In this document: one piece after another, positions 1-9,115 of the stretch
Position numbering within the stretch: position 1 is the first letter of the stretch
Layout of the letters: every line of letters starts with the position of its first letter
Source: Blastococcus sp. VKM Ac-2987
GTDB taxonomy: Bacteria; Actinomycetota; Actinomycetes; Mycobacteriales; Geodermatophilaceae
NCBI RefSeq assembly: GCF_026967805.1
Contig: NZ_JAPVBG010000005.1
Span: forward strand, 1-64,000
Length of the DNA: 64,000 bases
Reading direction: 5' to 3'
Program-made: the position numbers and the translations under genes
The notes under the pieces: model-generated
What the model saw: the letters and a program-made list of their open reading frames with translations, nothing else
What the model was told of the DNA's origin: nothing
Databases searched by the model: none

Positions 1-101
1 AGCAGGGTCACCTGGGCGTCGGGGCGCAGCTCGAGGAGTCGGCGGGCGACCGCCGTCCCGATGATGCCGCCACCGACCACGGCGAAACGCTGGACGGACA
101 T
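1..101 (-). CDS. FAD-dependent oxidoreductase, N-terminal fragment (cut by window edge)
   Basis: Only the first 33 codons are inside the window. They start at an ATG (complement of 99-101) and read MSVQRFAVVGGGIIGTAVAR followed by RLLELRPDAQVTLL. This is a textbook Rossmann dinucleotide-binding fold: a beta strand, the glycine-rich GGGIIG turn, then a helix and a second strand. The pattern is typical of DadA/LhgO-type FAD oxidoreductases such as L-2-hydroxyglutarate oxidase. The substrate cannot be told from this fragment. The gene is divergent from aroC. Confidence 0.75.
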   Translation of the reverse strand, partial: MSVQRFAVVGGGIIGTAVARRLLELRPDAQVTL

Positions 102-306
102 GGTTCTCCGATCGTGTGCGTCGGGCGTCCTCCCGCCGACCGGCCGGTCCACCGGTGTCTCGACCGCCTCGGTAGCACCGAGCCGACGGAGCGGGTGCCG
201 CATGCGGGACGGTGCCAGCGACAGCGTAGCGCGTGGTGTACGGCGCACCACGTACCAGCGGGGGTCATGTCCGTTTGCCAGGCGCCGGCCGCCCGGAGGC
301 GCCTGG

Positions 307-312
307 CAGAAT
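307..312 (+). promoter_or_regulatory. Candidate -10 element of aroC (leaderless)
   Basis: CAGAAT lies exactly 7 bases before the aroC ATG, and no Shine-Dalgarno sequence sits between them. This would put the transcription start on or next to the start codon. The same CAGAAT-N7-ATG layout occurs before the gene at 47880. No good -35 is visible. Confidence 0.4.
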
Positions 313-319
313 CCCCGTC

Positions 320-1504
320 ATGTTGCGCTGGCTGACCGCCGGTGAGTCGCACGGCCAGCAGCTCACCGCCATCCTCGAAGGACTCCCGGCCGGGGTCGAG
401 GTGCAGACCTCCGACCTCGACCTGCAGCTGGCGCGCCGCCGGCTGGGGCACGGCCGGGGCGCCCGCATGTCCTTCGAGCAGGACCTCGTCTCGCTCACCG
501 GTGGGGTGCGGCACGGCCGCACCCAGGGCGGCCCGATCGCCGTCCAGGTGGGCAACACCGAGTGGCCCAAGTGGCAGACCGTCATGTCCGCCGACCCGGT
601 GGACGCCGACGTGCTCGCCGGCCAGGCGCGCAACGCGCCGCTCACCCGGCCGCGCCCCGGGCACGCCGACCTCGCCGGCATGCAGAAGTACGGCTTCGAC
701 GACGCGCGGCCGGTGCTCGAGCGGGCCAGCGCGCGGGAGACCGCGGCGCGGGTGGCACTGGGCGCGATCGCGCAGGCGTTCCTGCGGCAGACGGTCGGCG
801 TCTCCGTGGTCAGCCACGTGGTCGGCATCGGCCCCGTCGTGGCGCCCGACGGACTGGTGCCCGGGCCGGACGACAACCCGCGGCTGGACGAGGACCCGGT
901 GCGCTGCGCCGACCCGGCCACCAGCGAGCGCATGGTCGCCGAGATCGACGACGCCCGGAGGACCGGCGACACCCTCGGCGGCGTCATCGAGGTCGTCGTG
1001 CACGGGCTGCCCCCGGGCCTGGGGACGCACGTGCACTGGGACCGCCGGCTCGACGCCCGGCTGGCCGCCGCCCTCATGGGCGTGCAGTCGGTGAAGGCCG
1101 TGGAGGTCGGGGACGGGCTGGAGACCGCCCGCCGCCGGGGCTCGGTGGCCCACGACGAGATCGTGCCTTCCGACGGCGGGACCCGGGTGCAGCGGCTCAC
1201 CGACCGGGCCGGCGGCATCGAGGGCGGGATGACCAACGGCGAGGTGCTGCGCGTCCGCGCCGCGATGAAGCCGATCAGCACGGTGCCCCGGGCGCTGCAG
1301 ACCGTCGACGTCGCCACCGGTGAGGCCGCGGTCGCGATCAACCAGCGCAGCGACGCCTGCGCCGTGCCGCGCGGCAGCGTGGTGATGGAGGCGATGGTGG
1401 CGCTGGTGCTGGCCGACGTCGTGCTGGAGAAGTTCGGCGGCGACTCGGTCGCCGAGACCCGGCGCAACGTCCAGGCCTACCTCGACGCGCTGCCCTACCG
1501 ATGA
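320..1504 (+). CDS. aroC: Chorismate synthase
   Basis: Converts 5-enolpyruvylshikimate-3-phosphate to chorismate using reduced FMN, the last step of the shikimate pathway (cytosolic). The 394-residue product has the family length. The N-terminal GESHG signature is at residues 8-12 and the late [11 protein letters not shown] motif near residue 340. An open frame extends upstream to 233, but the ATG at 320 gives the normal N-terminus [12 protein letters not shown] and has a -10-like CAGAAT 7 bases before it, so this start is preferred. It is the first gene of a tight operon and overlaps aroK by 4 bases (ATGA). Confidence 0.97.
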   Translation: MLRWLTAGESHGQQLTAILEGLPAGVEVQTSDLDLQLARRRLGHGRGARMSFEQDLVSLTGGVRHGRTQGGPIAVQVGNTEWPKWQTVMSADPVDADVLAGQARNAPLTRPRPGHADLAGMQKYGFDDARPVLERASARETAARVALGAIAQAFLRQTVGVSVVSHVVGIGPVVAPDGLVPGPDDNPRLDEDPVRCADPATSERMVAEIDDARRTGDTLGGVIEVVVHGLPPGLGTHVHWDRRLDARLAAALMGVQSVKAVEVGDGLETARRRGSVAHDEIVPSDGGTRVQRLTDRAGGIEGGMTNGEVLRVRAAMKPISTVPRALQTVDVATGEAAVAINQRSDACAVPRGSVVMEAMVALVLADVVLEKFGGDSVAETRRNVQAYLDALPYR

Positions 1505-2034
1505 CCTCCCCCGCGCTCGTCCTGGTCGGCCCGCCGGCGTCCGGCAAGACCACGGTCGGCACCGCCGTCGCCACCGCCCGCGACCTGCCCTTCCGGGACA
1601 CCGACCGGGACGTCGAGGTGGAGACCGGCAGCAGCATCGCCGACCTGTTCGTGCAGCACGGCGAGCCGCACTTCCGCGCGCTGGAGGAGCGGGCCGTCGC
1701 CCGCGCCCTCGCCGAGCACGACGGCGTCCTGGCGCTCGGCGGCGGCGCGGTGACCAGCGCGGCGACGCGCGAGCTGCTCGTCGCCTACGGGCGGGCGGGC
1801 GGCACGGTCGTCTGGCTCGACGTCGACGTCGCCTCAGCCGCCCGGCGGGTGGGCCTGTCCCGCGACCGCCCGCTGCTGGCCGTCAACCCGCGCGCCATGC
1901 TGCGCACCATGCTCGAACAGCGCGCCCCGCTCTACGCGGAGGTCGCCACGCACCCGGTGGCCACCGCGGGGCGCTCGACGGAGGAGGTCGTCGCCGAGGT
2001 GCTCGAGGTCCTGACGCCGGAGGGAGCCCGGTGA
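1501..2034 (+). CDS. aroK: Shikimate kinase
   Basis: Phosphorylates shikimate at the 3-OH with ATP. The 177-residue protein has the P-loop [11 protein letters not shown] near residue 10, the shikimate-binding DTDRD segment, and the GGGAV motif near residue 80. SRDRPLL near residue 120 corresponds to the lid region. The start ATG overlaps the aroC stop by 4 bases, and its own stop overlaps the aroB GTG in the same way. Length, motifs and position all agree with AroK. Confidence 0.96.
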   Translation: MTSPALVLVGPPASGKTTVGTAVATARDLPFRDTDRDVEVETGSSIADLFVQHGEPHFRALEERAVARALAEHDGVLALGGGAVTSAATRELLVAYGRAGGTVVWLDVDVASAARRVGLSRDRPLLAVNPRAMLRTMLEQRAPLYAEVATHPVATAGRSTEEVVAEVLEVLTPEGAR

Positions 2035-3092
2035 GCCGCCGCGTCCCCGTCGCGGGGGAGCAGCCCTACGACGTGCGGATCGGGGCCGGGGTCCAGGCCG
2101 AGCTCGGGCTGGTCCTGGCCGGCACCCCGAAGGCCGCGGTCGTCCACGCGCCGCCGCTGGCCGCCGCCGCCGGTGCGGCCGTCGAGATCCTGCAGACCGC
2201 CGGGGTGGCCGCGGAGGCCGTCGTCGTCCCCGACGGCGAGGCGGCGAAGACCGCTCAGGTAGCCGCCGAGGTGTGGGAGGAGTTCGGCCGGCTGGGGCTG
2301 ACCCGCTCGGACGCCGTCGTCGGCGTGGGCGGGGGAGCGGTGACCGACCTGGCCGGCTTCCTGGCCGCCACCTGGACCCGCGGCGTCCGCGTCGTGCAGG
2401 TGCCCACCAGCCTGCTCGGCATGGTGGACGCCGCCGTGGGCGGCAAGACCGGGATCAACACCGCGGCCGGCAAGAACCTCGTCGGCGCCTTCCACCCGCC
2501 CGCGGCGGTGCTCGCCGACACCGACCTGCTGGCCGGGCTGCCGGAGGCGGAGTTCCGGTCGGGGCTGGCCGAGGTCGTCAAGTGCGGCTTCATCGCCGAC
2601 GCCCGGATCCTCGAGCTGCTCGACGCCGACCCCAGCGGGCGGCGGGACACCGAGGAGCTCATCGAGCGCGCGGTGCGGGTCAAGGCGGCGGCGGTGGGCG
2701 AGGACCTGCACGACACGGGGGTCCGCGAGTTCCTGAACTACGGCCACACCCTCGCGCACGCCATCGAGCGGGTGGAGGACTTCGGCTGGCGGCACGGCGA
2801 GGCGGTCGCCGTCGGGCTGGTCTTCGCCGCCGAGCTGGCCGGGCAGGCCGGCCTGCTCACCCCCGCGGAGGTGGCCCGGCACCGCGACCTGGTCGCCGCC
2901 ATGGGCCTGCCCACCCGGTACGCCGGGGACTGGGCGCAGCTGCAGCAGGTCATGCGGGTGGACAAGAAGGCCCGCGGGGCGTCGCTGCGGTTCGTCGTCC
3001 TCGACGGGCTGGGCGCGCCGACGATCCTTCCCGACCCGGACCAGGCCTGGCTCGACGCCGCCTGGGCCGCCGTGAGCGAGGAGAGAGCATGA
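2031..3092 (+). CDS. aroB: 3-dehydroquinate synthase
   Basis: NAD- and metal-dependent cyclisation of DAHP to 3-dehydroquinate. The 353-residue protein shows the family blocks in order: DGEAAKT, GGGAVTDLAGFLAATW, VPTSLLGMVDAAVGGKTGIN, and the metal-ligand region NYGHTLAHAIE followed by a second His-containing RHGEAVA segment. The GTG start overlaps the aroK stop (GTGA) and its TGA overlaps the aroQ ATG, so translation is coupled on both sides. This is the normal actinobacterial aroC-aroK-aroB-aroQ order. Confidence 0.97.
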   Translation: MSRRVPVAGEQPYDVRIGAGVQAELGLVLAGTPKAAVVHAPPLAAAAGAAVEILQTAGVAAEAVVVPDGEAAKTAQVAAEVWEEFGRLGLTRSDAVVGVGGGAVTDLAGFLAATWTRGVRVVQVPTSLLGMVDAAVGGKTGINTAAGKNLVGAFHPPAAVLADTDLLAGLPEAEFRSGLAEVVKCGFIADARILELLDADPSGRRDTEELIERAVRVKAAAVGEDLHDTGVREFLNYGHTLAHAIERVEDFGWRHGEAVAVGLVFAAELAGQAGLLTPAEVARHRDLVAAMGLPTRYAGDWAQLQQVMRVDKKARGASLRFVVLDGLGAPTILPDPDQAWLDAAWAAVSEERA

Positions 3093-3523
3093 CGATCCAG
3101 GTGCTCAACGGGGCCAACCTCGGCCGGCTCGGCACCCGCGAGCCCGAGGTCTACGGGACGACGACCCACGCCCAGCTCGTGGACCTCGTCGGGACCGCAG
3201 CCCGCGAGCTCGGGATGGAGGTGCAGGTGCGCCAGACCGACGACGAGGGGCAGCTGCTGCGCTGGATCCACGAGGCCACCGACGCCGGCGACCCGATCGT
3301 GGTCAACCCCGGCGGCTGGACGCACACCTCGGTGGTGCTGCACGACGCGCTGGCCGCCGTGACCGCGCCGGTGCTCGAGGTGCACATCAGCAACATCCAC
3401 CGCCGCGAGGAGTTCCGGCGGCACTCGTACGTCTCCCGCGTCGCCGACGGCGTCATCGCCGGCCTGGGGGTGGAGGGCTACGTGCTCGCGCTCCAGTGGA
3501 TGTCGCTGCGGGGGCACCGGTGA
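3089..3523 (+). CDS. aroQ: Type II 3-dehydroquinate dehydratase
   Basis: Dehydrates 3-dehydroquinate to 3-dehydroshikimate. The 144-residue length and sequence are those of the small dodecameric type II enzyme. LNGANLGRLGTREPEVYG carries the catalytic Tyr and Arg; NPGGWTHTSV and EVHISNIHRREEFRRHS are the substrate-binding motifs. The ATG at 3089 overlaps the aroB stop by 4 bases and follows a GAGAGA-like Shine-Dalgarno. Longer frames upstream are inside aroB and are discounted. Confidence 0.97.
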   Translation: MTIQVLNGANLGRLGTREPEVYGTTTHAQLVDLVGTAARELGMEVQVRQTDDEGQLLRWIHEATDAGDPIVVNPGGWTHTSVVLHDALAAVTAPVLEVHISNIHRREEFRRHSYVSRVADGVIAGLGVEGYVLALQWMSLRGHR

Positions 3524-4641
3524 GCGGGCGGACCGCCGCCCGACGCGACGTCCTGCGCACCACGGCCGCCGAGCGCGGGCTGGACGCCGTCCTGGTCACC
3601 AACCTGCTCAACGTCCGCTACCTGACCGGTTTCACCGGCTCGAACGGTGCGCTGCTGGTGCGGGTCGAGTCGTCCCCCGCCCACCCAGGTGACCTCTTCG
3701 GCACCGACGGCCGCTACACCACGCAGGCCGGGGTGCAGGTGCCCGACGTCGAGCTGGTGGTCGACCGGGCCACGGTGCCCGCGCTGGCCCGCGCGGCGGT
3801 GCGGCGCGGCGCGGGGCGGATCGGCTACGAGTCGCACGACCTCACCGTCGACGGGCTGCACGGCCTGGAGCGCGTGCTCGCCGACGCCGCCGCCGGCGGG
3901 ACGGCGCCCGAGCTGGCGTCGGTGCGCCGCGCGGTGGAGGCCCAGCGCGCCGTCAAGGACGACGACGAGATCGAGGCGCTGCGCCGCGCCTGCGCCGTCG
4001 CCGACCAGGCGCTGGCCGAGCTGGCCGCCGAGGGCGCGCTGCGGCCGGGACGCACCGAGCTGGAGGTCGGCCGCGAGCTCGACGCCCGCATGCTGGCGCT
4101 GGGTGCCGAGGCGCCGTCGTTCGAGACGATCGTCGCCGCCGGGGCGAACTCCGCGATCCCGCACCACCGGCCCGACCGCACCGAGCTGCGCGCCGGCGAC
4201 TTCCTCAAGCTGGACTTCGGGGCGACGGTCGACGGCTACCACTCCGACATGACCCGCACCCTGGTGCTCGGGCACGCCGCGGACTGGCAGCGGGAGATCT
4301 ACTCGCTGGTGGCGGCCTCCCAGGCGGCGGGACGGGCCGCGCTGGCGGTGGGTGCCGACGTCGTCGCGGTGGACGCCGCGGCGCGCGACGTCATCGTCGC
4401 GGCCGGCCACGGGGACCACTTTCCGCACGGCCTCGGGCACGGCGTCGGCCTGGAGATCCACGAGGCGCCGGGCATCGGCCAGCAGGGCGCGGGTAGGCTG
4501 GCCGCCGGCATGGCCGTCACCGTGGAGCCGGGCGTGTACCTGCCCGGCCACGGCGGTGTCCGGATCGAGGACACGCTGATCGTCACCGATGACGCGCCCG
4601 AGTTGTTGACCCTCACGAGCAAGGAACTGCTGGTTCTCTAG
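3520..4641 (+). CDS. pepP: Xaa-Pro aminopeptidase (M24 family)
   Basis: A 373-residue metallopeptidase predicted to release N-terminal residues before proline. The N-terminal creatinase-like domain (about 1-125) is followed by the pita-bread fold with the expected metal ligands: LDFGATVDGYHSDMTRT near residue 230 (two Asp), HGLGHGVGLEIHE near 304 (His), VTVEPGVY near 332 (Glu) and GVRIEDT near 347 (Glu). The GTG start overlaps the aroQ stop by 4 bases; a start 8 codons upstream would lie in aroQ. It directly abuts efp, a common pairing that fits a link to Pro-rich nascent peptides, though that link is an inference. Confidence 0.93.
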   Translation: MSGRTAARRDVLRTTAAERGLDAVLVTNLLNVRYLTGFTGSNGALLVRVESSPAHPGDLFGTDGRYTTQAGVQVPDVELVVDRATVPALARAAVRRGAGRIGYESHDLTVDGLHGLERVLADAAAGGTAPELASVRRAVEAQRAVKDDDEIEALRRACAVADQALAELAAEGALRPGRTELEVGRELDARMLALGAEAPSFETIVAAGANSAIPHHRPDRTELRAGDFLKLDFGATVDGYHSDMTRTLVLGHAADWQREIYSLVAASQAAGRAALAVGADVVAVDAAARDVIVAAGHGDHFPHGLGHGVGLEIHEAPGIGQQGAGRLAAGMAVTVEPGVYLPGHGGVRIEDTLIVTDDAPELLTLTSKELLVL

Positions 4642-5202
4642 ATGGCTACCACCAACGACCTGAAGAACGGCATCGTCCTCAACCTGGACGGCCAGCTCTG
4701 GACCGTCACCGACTTCCAGCACGTCAAGCCCGGCAAGGGTGGCGCCTTCGTGCGCACGACGCTGAAGAACGTGCTGTCGGGCAAGGTCGTGGACAAGACC
4801 TTCAACGCCGGCACCAAGGTCGAGACGGCCAACGTGGACAAGCGGTCGATGACGTACCTGTACAAGGACGGCACCGACTTCGTCTTCATGGACGGCGACA
4901 CGTTCGACCAGATCTACGTGCCGACCGAGACCGTCGGCGGGGGCGCGGACTACCTGCTGGAGAACACCGAGGTCGTCGTCGCCGTGCACGACGGCACCCC
5001 GCTGTACGTCGAGCTCCCGGTCACCCTGGAGCTCGTCGTCGAGCACACCGACCCGGGCCTGCAGGGCGACCGCTCCACCGGCGGCACCAAGCCCGCGACG
5101 CTGGAGACCGGCGCGCAGATCCAGGTGCCGCTGTTCATCTCCACCGGCGAGAAGCTCAAGGTCGACACCCGCGACGGCCGGTACCTCGGCCGCGTCAACT
5201 GA
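4642..5202 (+). CDS. efp: Elongation factor P
   Basis: Rescues ribosomes stalled at polyproline stretches. The 186-residue protein has the three-barrel EF-P architecture: the KOW-like N-domain with the tip loop [10 protein letters not shown] near residues 30-40, and the C-terminal OB domain with the [10 protein letters not shown] signature near 155. The tip residue is a Lys in PGKGG; no epmA/epmB-type modification gene is in the window. The ATG follows the pepP stop with no gap, so it is cotranscribed. Confidence 0.97.
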   Translation: MATTNDLKNGIVLNLDGQLWTVTDFQHVKPGKGGAFVRTTLKNVLSGKVVDKTFNAGTKVETANVDKRSMTYLYKDGTDFVFMDGDTFDQIYVPTETVGGGADYLLENTEVVVAVHDGTPLYVELPVTLELVVEHTDPGLQGDRSTGGTKPATLETGAQIQVPLFISTGEKLKVDTRDGRYLGRVN

Positions 5203-5218
5203 GCGCCGGCTGATCGGC

Positions 5219-5626
5219 GTGGCTGCCCGCTCCAAGGCGCGCAAGCGTGCCGTCGACGTGCTGTACGAGGCCGATGTCCGCGGCCGGGGCCGGCTGGAGC
5301 TGCTCGGGGAGCGGGTCGCCGACGGCAACCCGCCGGTCCCGGACCACACGATCCGCCTGGTCGAGGGCGTGGACGAGTTCGGCGCGCGGATCGACGAGCT
5401 GATCGAGACGCACACCGCCGGCTGGTCGCTGGACCGCCTGCCCGACGTGGACCGGGCGATCCTGCGCATGGCCACCTACGAGCTGCTCTGGGCCGACGAC
5501 GTGCCCGACGCGGTGGTCATCGACGAGGCGGTGGAGCTGGCGAAGGCGCTGTCCACCGACGAGTCGCCGCGCTACGTCAACGGCGTCCTGGGCGCCATCC
5601 TCGCCGCCGAGGTGCCCACCGCCTGA
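5219..5626 (+). CDS. nusB: Transcription antitermination protein NusB
   Basis: A 135-residue all-helical NusB. It forms the boxA-binding NusB-S10 complex used in rRNA antitermination. ARSKARKRAVDVLYEADVRG at the N-terminus and the C-terminal ELAKALSTDESPRYVNGVLG are the family hallmarks. A GTG start 16 bases after efp is the only one that gives the normal N-terminus. It is the last gene of the aro-efp operon and is followed by G/C-rich dyads at 5646-5682. Confidence 0.95.
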   Translation: MAARSKARKRAVDVLYEADVRGRGRLELLGERVADGNPPVPDHTIRLVEGVDEFGARIDELIETHTAGWSLDRLPDVDRAILRMATYELLWADDVPDAVVIDEAVELAKALSTDESPRYVNGVLGAILAAEVPTA

Positions 5627-5645
5627 CCGGCGGCGTCGCCAGGTC

Positions 5646-5682
5646 TGGGGGTGGGGTCACCCCCTCCCGGGGGGATCCCCCC
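5646..5682 (+). terminator. G/C-rich dyads after nusB, probable terminator
   Basis: An imperfect G-run/C-run stem (5647-5668) is followed by the perfect 14-base palindrome GGGGGGATCCCCCC at 5669-5682. It starts 20 bases after the nusB stop and ends the aro-pepP-efp-nusB unit. No T-tract follows, as is usual in high-GC actinomycetes. Confidence 0.55.
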
Positions 5683-5792
5683 GACGCCGGGGTGCAGCAA
5701 GCTCGCTGGTGGTCGACCGGTTCTGGCGGACGTGCGCCGTCAGGTGTCCGGAAGGGCAGGGGCCCTGACCACCGGAGTGCGAGGAGCGCCCG

Positions 5793-7940
5793 TTGTCGCG
5801 CCAGTTGCAGCAACCCCGGGTCCGCCGTCGTCGATGGACCGTGGCAGCCGCCGGGACGGCGATGGCCCTCGTCGCGCCGGCCCTGGTCGGCACGGCGCCG
5901 GCGTCGGCGTCCCTCACCGGTCCGGGGGTCGGGCCGAACAAGAACATCACGGTCTTCCACAACCTCGACTTCGTCGGGGTCTTCGGTTACGGCACGGTCG
6001 GCCAGACGGTGCGGGTGGAGGTCATCCGCGACGGTGCCGTGATCGGCGTCGCCCAGGGCCCGGCCTGGACCACCGACGAAGGCGTCGGCCTGGAGGTCAA
6101 CCACGGCGTCGAGACGGGGGCGGTGTACCCGGGCGACTGCTGGGCCGGCGGCACGCCTGACATCCGGCCCGGCGACCGGGTCGTGGTGTACGCGGGGACG
6201 ACCCGCAACGAGGTCACCGTCGACGACATCCGCTGGACCGGCGCCCCCGAGTCGGCGGACGAGAACGGGGACGGGACGTCCGACTCCGTCATCGTCCGTG
6301 GTGTCGCCAAGCGCTTCGACGGCACCGTCATCCCACCGTCGGTCCTCGACTCCGGCGAGTTCCGCGACGAGGCCGGCAAGTACCGCGCCACTCCGGATGC
6401 CATCGAGGCCGACCCGGGGGTGGACGGCGGCTTCGTCGTCCGGTACCGGGCGCCCTATCTCGGCTTCCGCAACAGCGACGGCCTGACCGAGGGCCAGCGG
6501 AAGCAGGCGCTGCTCTCCGAGGACGGTCACGCGATCGGGATCGGCCACACCGAGCCGCTGCCGCGGGAGTCCATGCTCGTCGACGGCCTGTCGGACGTGA
6601 CCGGCCCGGCGGTCGGCTGCGAGAACTTCGGCCAGGACCTGCTGCCGCCCCGGGCGGTCAGCCGGACCCCGGCCCCCGACACGCGCGACGTGGGTCGGCT
6701 GACGAACGTCACCGTCGGCTTCGACGAGCCGGTCACCGGTCTGAGCGACTCGACCTTCACGCTGTCCGCCTCCGACGGGACCGCCGTGAGCGCGGCGGTC
6801 TCCTACAACCGGACCACCGGCGTGGCCGCCCTCAATCCCTTCCCGGGGACCACCGACCCCTTGGCCGCCGGCACCCGCTACACCGCCACGGTCAGCCAGA
6901 CGGTCACGGACGCCGCGGGGAACCCGCTGCCGAAGACCAGCTGGTCCTTCGTCACCAGCGGTGAGGGCCCCGACAACGACCGCACCGCGCCCGCCGTCGC
7001 CAGCCGGGCACCGGAGGCCGGTGCGACCGGCGTGGCGCGGGGCGCGAACGTGCTGATCGGCATGAGCGAGGCGGTGGCCAGACCCGACTCGACATCGGTC
7101 TGGCTCGAGGCGCCGGACGGGACGAAGGTGCCGGCGGTGGTCAACGTCAACGCGACGACCAACACGGTGATCATCAATCCGGACGCCGACCTCGCTGCCG
7201 GCACCACCCACACGGTCGTGCTGACCGACGGCGTGCGGGACCTGGCCGGCAACGCGCTGGCGCCCACGACGTGGACGTTCACCACGAGCGGGACGGCGTC
7301 CGGGGACACCGTGCCGCCGACGGTCACCAGCCAGTCGCCCGCACCGGGCACGACCGGCGTGGCGAAGGGTGCCAACGTGCTGGCCCGCATGAGCGAGCCG
7401 GTCGGCAAGCCCGACCCGTCGGCGGTGTGGTTGGCGGCTGCGGACGGATCGCGGGTGTCCGCAGCGGTCGGCTACAACGCGACGAGCAACACGGTGATCG
7501 TGAACCCGGGGAGCGATCTGGTGCCCGGTACGTACACGGTCGTGCTGACCGACGGCGTGAAGGACCTGGCCGGCAACGCGCTCGCACCGACCAGCTGGAC
7601 CTTCACCGTCGGCGCAGCCCCGCTGGACACCGCCGCGCCGACGGTCACCAGCCGCACGCCCGACCGTGACGGCACTCGCGTCGGCCTCGCCGCCAACGTG
7701 TTCATCACCTTCAGCGAGCCGATCACCAGGCCTGACGCCTCCATCGTGTGGCTGCAGGCGCCGGACGGTGCGAAGGTCCCGACGGCGGTGAACTACAACA
7801 CCACCAGCAACACCGTGGTCCTCAATCCGGAGGCGGACCTCGCTGCGGGCACGACGTACACGGTGGTCCTGACGGCCGGGGTCGAAGACCTCGCGGGCGT
7901 GCCCGTCGTCGCCGAGGAGTGGTCCTTCACCACCCGCTGA
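5793..7940 (+). CDS. Secreted protein with four SbsA/Big_5-type Ig-like repeats
   Basis: A 715-residue exported protein starting at a TTG preceded by GAGGAG (5781-5786). The signal peptide has an RRRR n-region and a hydrophobic core, ending near ASAS (about residue 42). Residues 43-285 have no family I recognise. From about 287 on there are four tandem Ig-like domains of about 105 residues. The last three (nt 6982-7305, 7309-7620, 7630-7937) are close copies sharing GTT(H/Y)TVVLTDGV-DLAGN and W-FT. This resembles the Big_5/SbsA_Ig domains of cell-surface and matrix proteins. No sortase motif or C-terminal anchor is seen, so it is probably released or non-covalently wall-bound. It is monocistronic. 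Confidence 0.8.
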   Translation: MSRQLQQPRVRRRRWTVAAAGTAMALVAPALVGTAPASASLTGPGVGPNKNITVFHNLDFVGVFGYGTVGQTVRVEVIRDGAVIGVAQGPAWTTDEGVGLEVNHGVETGAVYPGDCWAGGTPDIRPGDRVVVYAGTTRNEVTVDDIRWTGAPESADENGDGTSDSVIVRGVAKRFDGTVIPPSVLDSGEFRDEAGKYRATPDAIEADPGVDGGFVVRYRAPYLGFRNSDGLTEGQRKQALLSEDGHAIGIGHTEPLPRESMLVDGLSDVTGPAVGCENFGQDLLPPRAVSRTPAPDTRDVGRLTNVTVGFDEPVTGLSDSTFTLSASDGTAVSAAVSYNRTTGVAALNPFPGTTDPLAAGTRYTATVSQTVTDAAGNPLPKTSWSFVTSGEGPDNDRTAPAVASRAPEAGATGVARGANVLIGMSEAVARPDSTSVWLEAPDGTKVPAVVNVNATTNTVIINPDADLAAGTTHTVVLTDGVRDLAGNALAPTTWTFTTSGTASGDTVPPTVTSQSPAPGTTGVAKGANVLARMSEPVGKPDPSAVWLAAADGSRVSAAVGYNATSNTVIVNPGSDLVPGTYTVVLTDGVKDLAGNALAPTSWTFTVGAAPLDTAAPTVTSRTPDRDGTRVGLAANVFITFSEPITRPDASIVWLQAPDGAKVPTAVNYNTTSNTVVLNPEADLAAGTTYTVVLTAGVEDLAGVPVVAEEWSFTTR
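6982..7937 (+). repeat. Three tandem about 320-base coding repeats (Ig-like domains)
   Basis: The coding sequence repeats with a period of 321-327 bases. Domain starts at 6982, 7309 and 7630 line up at both DNA and protein level; for example GACCTGGCCGGCAACGCGCT recurs near 7240 and 7562. This indicates recent internal duplication. Confidence 0.75.
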
Positions 7941-8060
7941 ACCCGAACCCGAACCCGAGAGGCGAGAGGACCCGTCCGCGACCGCGGGCGGGGCCCGAAG
8001 GGTTCCCGAGACGGCGGCTGATCCGGCTCAGCGCAGGTCGGGAACGGCACCCGGCCGCGG

Positions 8061-8081
8061 TCGTCGTCCGGAGGACGACGA
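8061..8081 (-). terminator. Hairpin between convergent genes
   Basis: TCGTCGTCC (8061-8069), a 3-base loop, then GGACGACGA (8073-8081): a perfect 9-bp stem. It starts 2 bases beyond the stop codon of the ABC permease and lies between the convergent Ig-repeat gene and the transporter operon, so it could serve both. Confidence 0.65.
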
Positions 8082-8083
8082 TG

Positions 8084-9115
8084 TCACTGCAGGTCGCGGC
8101 GGACGAAGAGCCAGACGCCGGCGCCGAGGATCACCGCGGCGAACGCGCCGACGACCAGCCCGCCCTGCAGGTTGGTGACCAGGTAGGTCGGCGGTCCCTC
8201 CGGCCCGGTGGTCAGGACGCTGTAGTCGATGACCGGGACCCCGCCCGGGAGGACGAGGGCGACGGCGTTGATCGACAGCAGCCAGCGCTCGAGCACCGGG
8301 TCGTAGATCCGCAGCGCGGTCTCGACGACGGCGAAGTAGACGAAGCCGATGCCGAGCGCCGCCCCGGTGTTGCGCACCAGGTTGGCCAGCCCGAAGCCGA
8401 TCAGCGCCACGAGCACGGCGAGCAGGACCCCGCGCGCCTGGGCGGCCAGCAGCTCGCCCCAGAACCCCGCGGGCAATGCCGAGTCGGTGCCCACCAGGGT
8501 CCGCAGGAGCCACCCCATGGCCAGCCAGGCGACCTGCGCGGCCACCCCGATCCCGAGCGCGGCCAGCACCAGGACGCCGATCTTCGTGCCGATGACGCGC
8601 AGCCGGTCCGGCACCCAGAACAGCAGGGCGACGATGTTCCGGGTGGACCACTCCGCGCCGATCCAGGTGGCGCCCACGAGGAAGGCGAGCACCGCGGCGG
8701 CGGCCGCGAAGCCGATGGCGCCGGGCCCGGCGGCCGAGGCGAGGTCGAAGGGCGCCGTGTCGAGGAAGTCCTCGACGCGCCAGGTGGAGGCGTCCAGCGG
8801 CGGCCCGCAGAACTCGTCGACCGGCCGGCCGACGGCCTCGGCCTCGACGGCGCAGTCCGCGCGCCACGCCTCCTCGCCGGCGATGACCTCCGCCATGCGC
8901 TCGCGGGCGGTGGCGTAGTCGGCGTCGGTCGGCTCGCCGAACTGGAGCAGCCCGATGACGACGGCCGCCAGCCAGCCGAGCACGGCCAGCCCCAGCAGCG
9001 CCTGGATGAACCGGCGGGCGGTGAACCGGTGCAGCTCGGCGCGGAACAGGCTGCCGCCCCGCCGGGCCGACGTCGGGCCGGGAGCACTGGTCGGCTGCTC
9101 GGTCACCGCGCTCAC
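8084..9115 (-). CDS. ABC-2 type transporter permease
   Basis: A 343-residue membrane protein, probably the membrane half of an exporter with the ATPase upstream. A cytosolic N-terminus of about 40 residues precedes TM1 (LLGLAVLGWLAAVVIGLL). A roughly 75-residue loop with two Cys follows, then about five further TM segments, the last ending in VWLFVRRDLQ. The GTG start overlaps the ATPase stop by 4 bases (GTGA); a longer frame to 9424 runs inside the ATPase gene and is discounted. The substrate is unknown. A hairpin lies directly after the stop. Confidence 0.85.
   Translation of the reverse strand: MSAVTEQPTSAPGPTSARRGGSLFRAELHRFTARRFIQALLGLAVLGWLAAVVIGLLQFGEPTDADYATARERMAEVIAGEEAWRADCAVEAEAVGRPVDEFCGPPLDASTWRVEDFLDTAPFDLASAAGPGAIGFAAAAAVLAFLVGATWIGAEWSTRNIVALLFWVPDRLRVIGTKIGVLVLAALGIGVAAQVAWLAMGWLLRTLVGTDSALPAGFWGELLAAQARGVLLAVLVALIGFGLANLVRNTGAALGIGFVYFAVVETALRIYDPVLERWLLSINAVALVLPGGVPVIDYSVLTTGPEGPPTYLVTNLQGGLVVGAFAAVILGAGVWLFVRRDLQ

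Noticed and set aside
233..319. 29-residue N-terminal extension of AroC
   Set aside because: It is not part of the family, and the ATG at 320 gives the standard N-terminus with a -10-like element just upstream.
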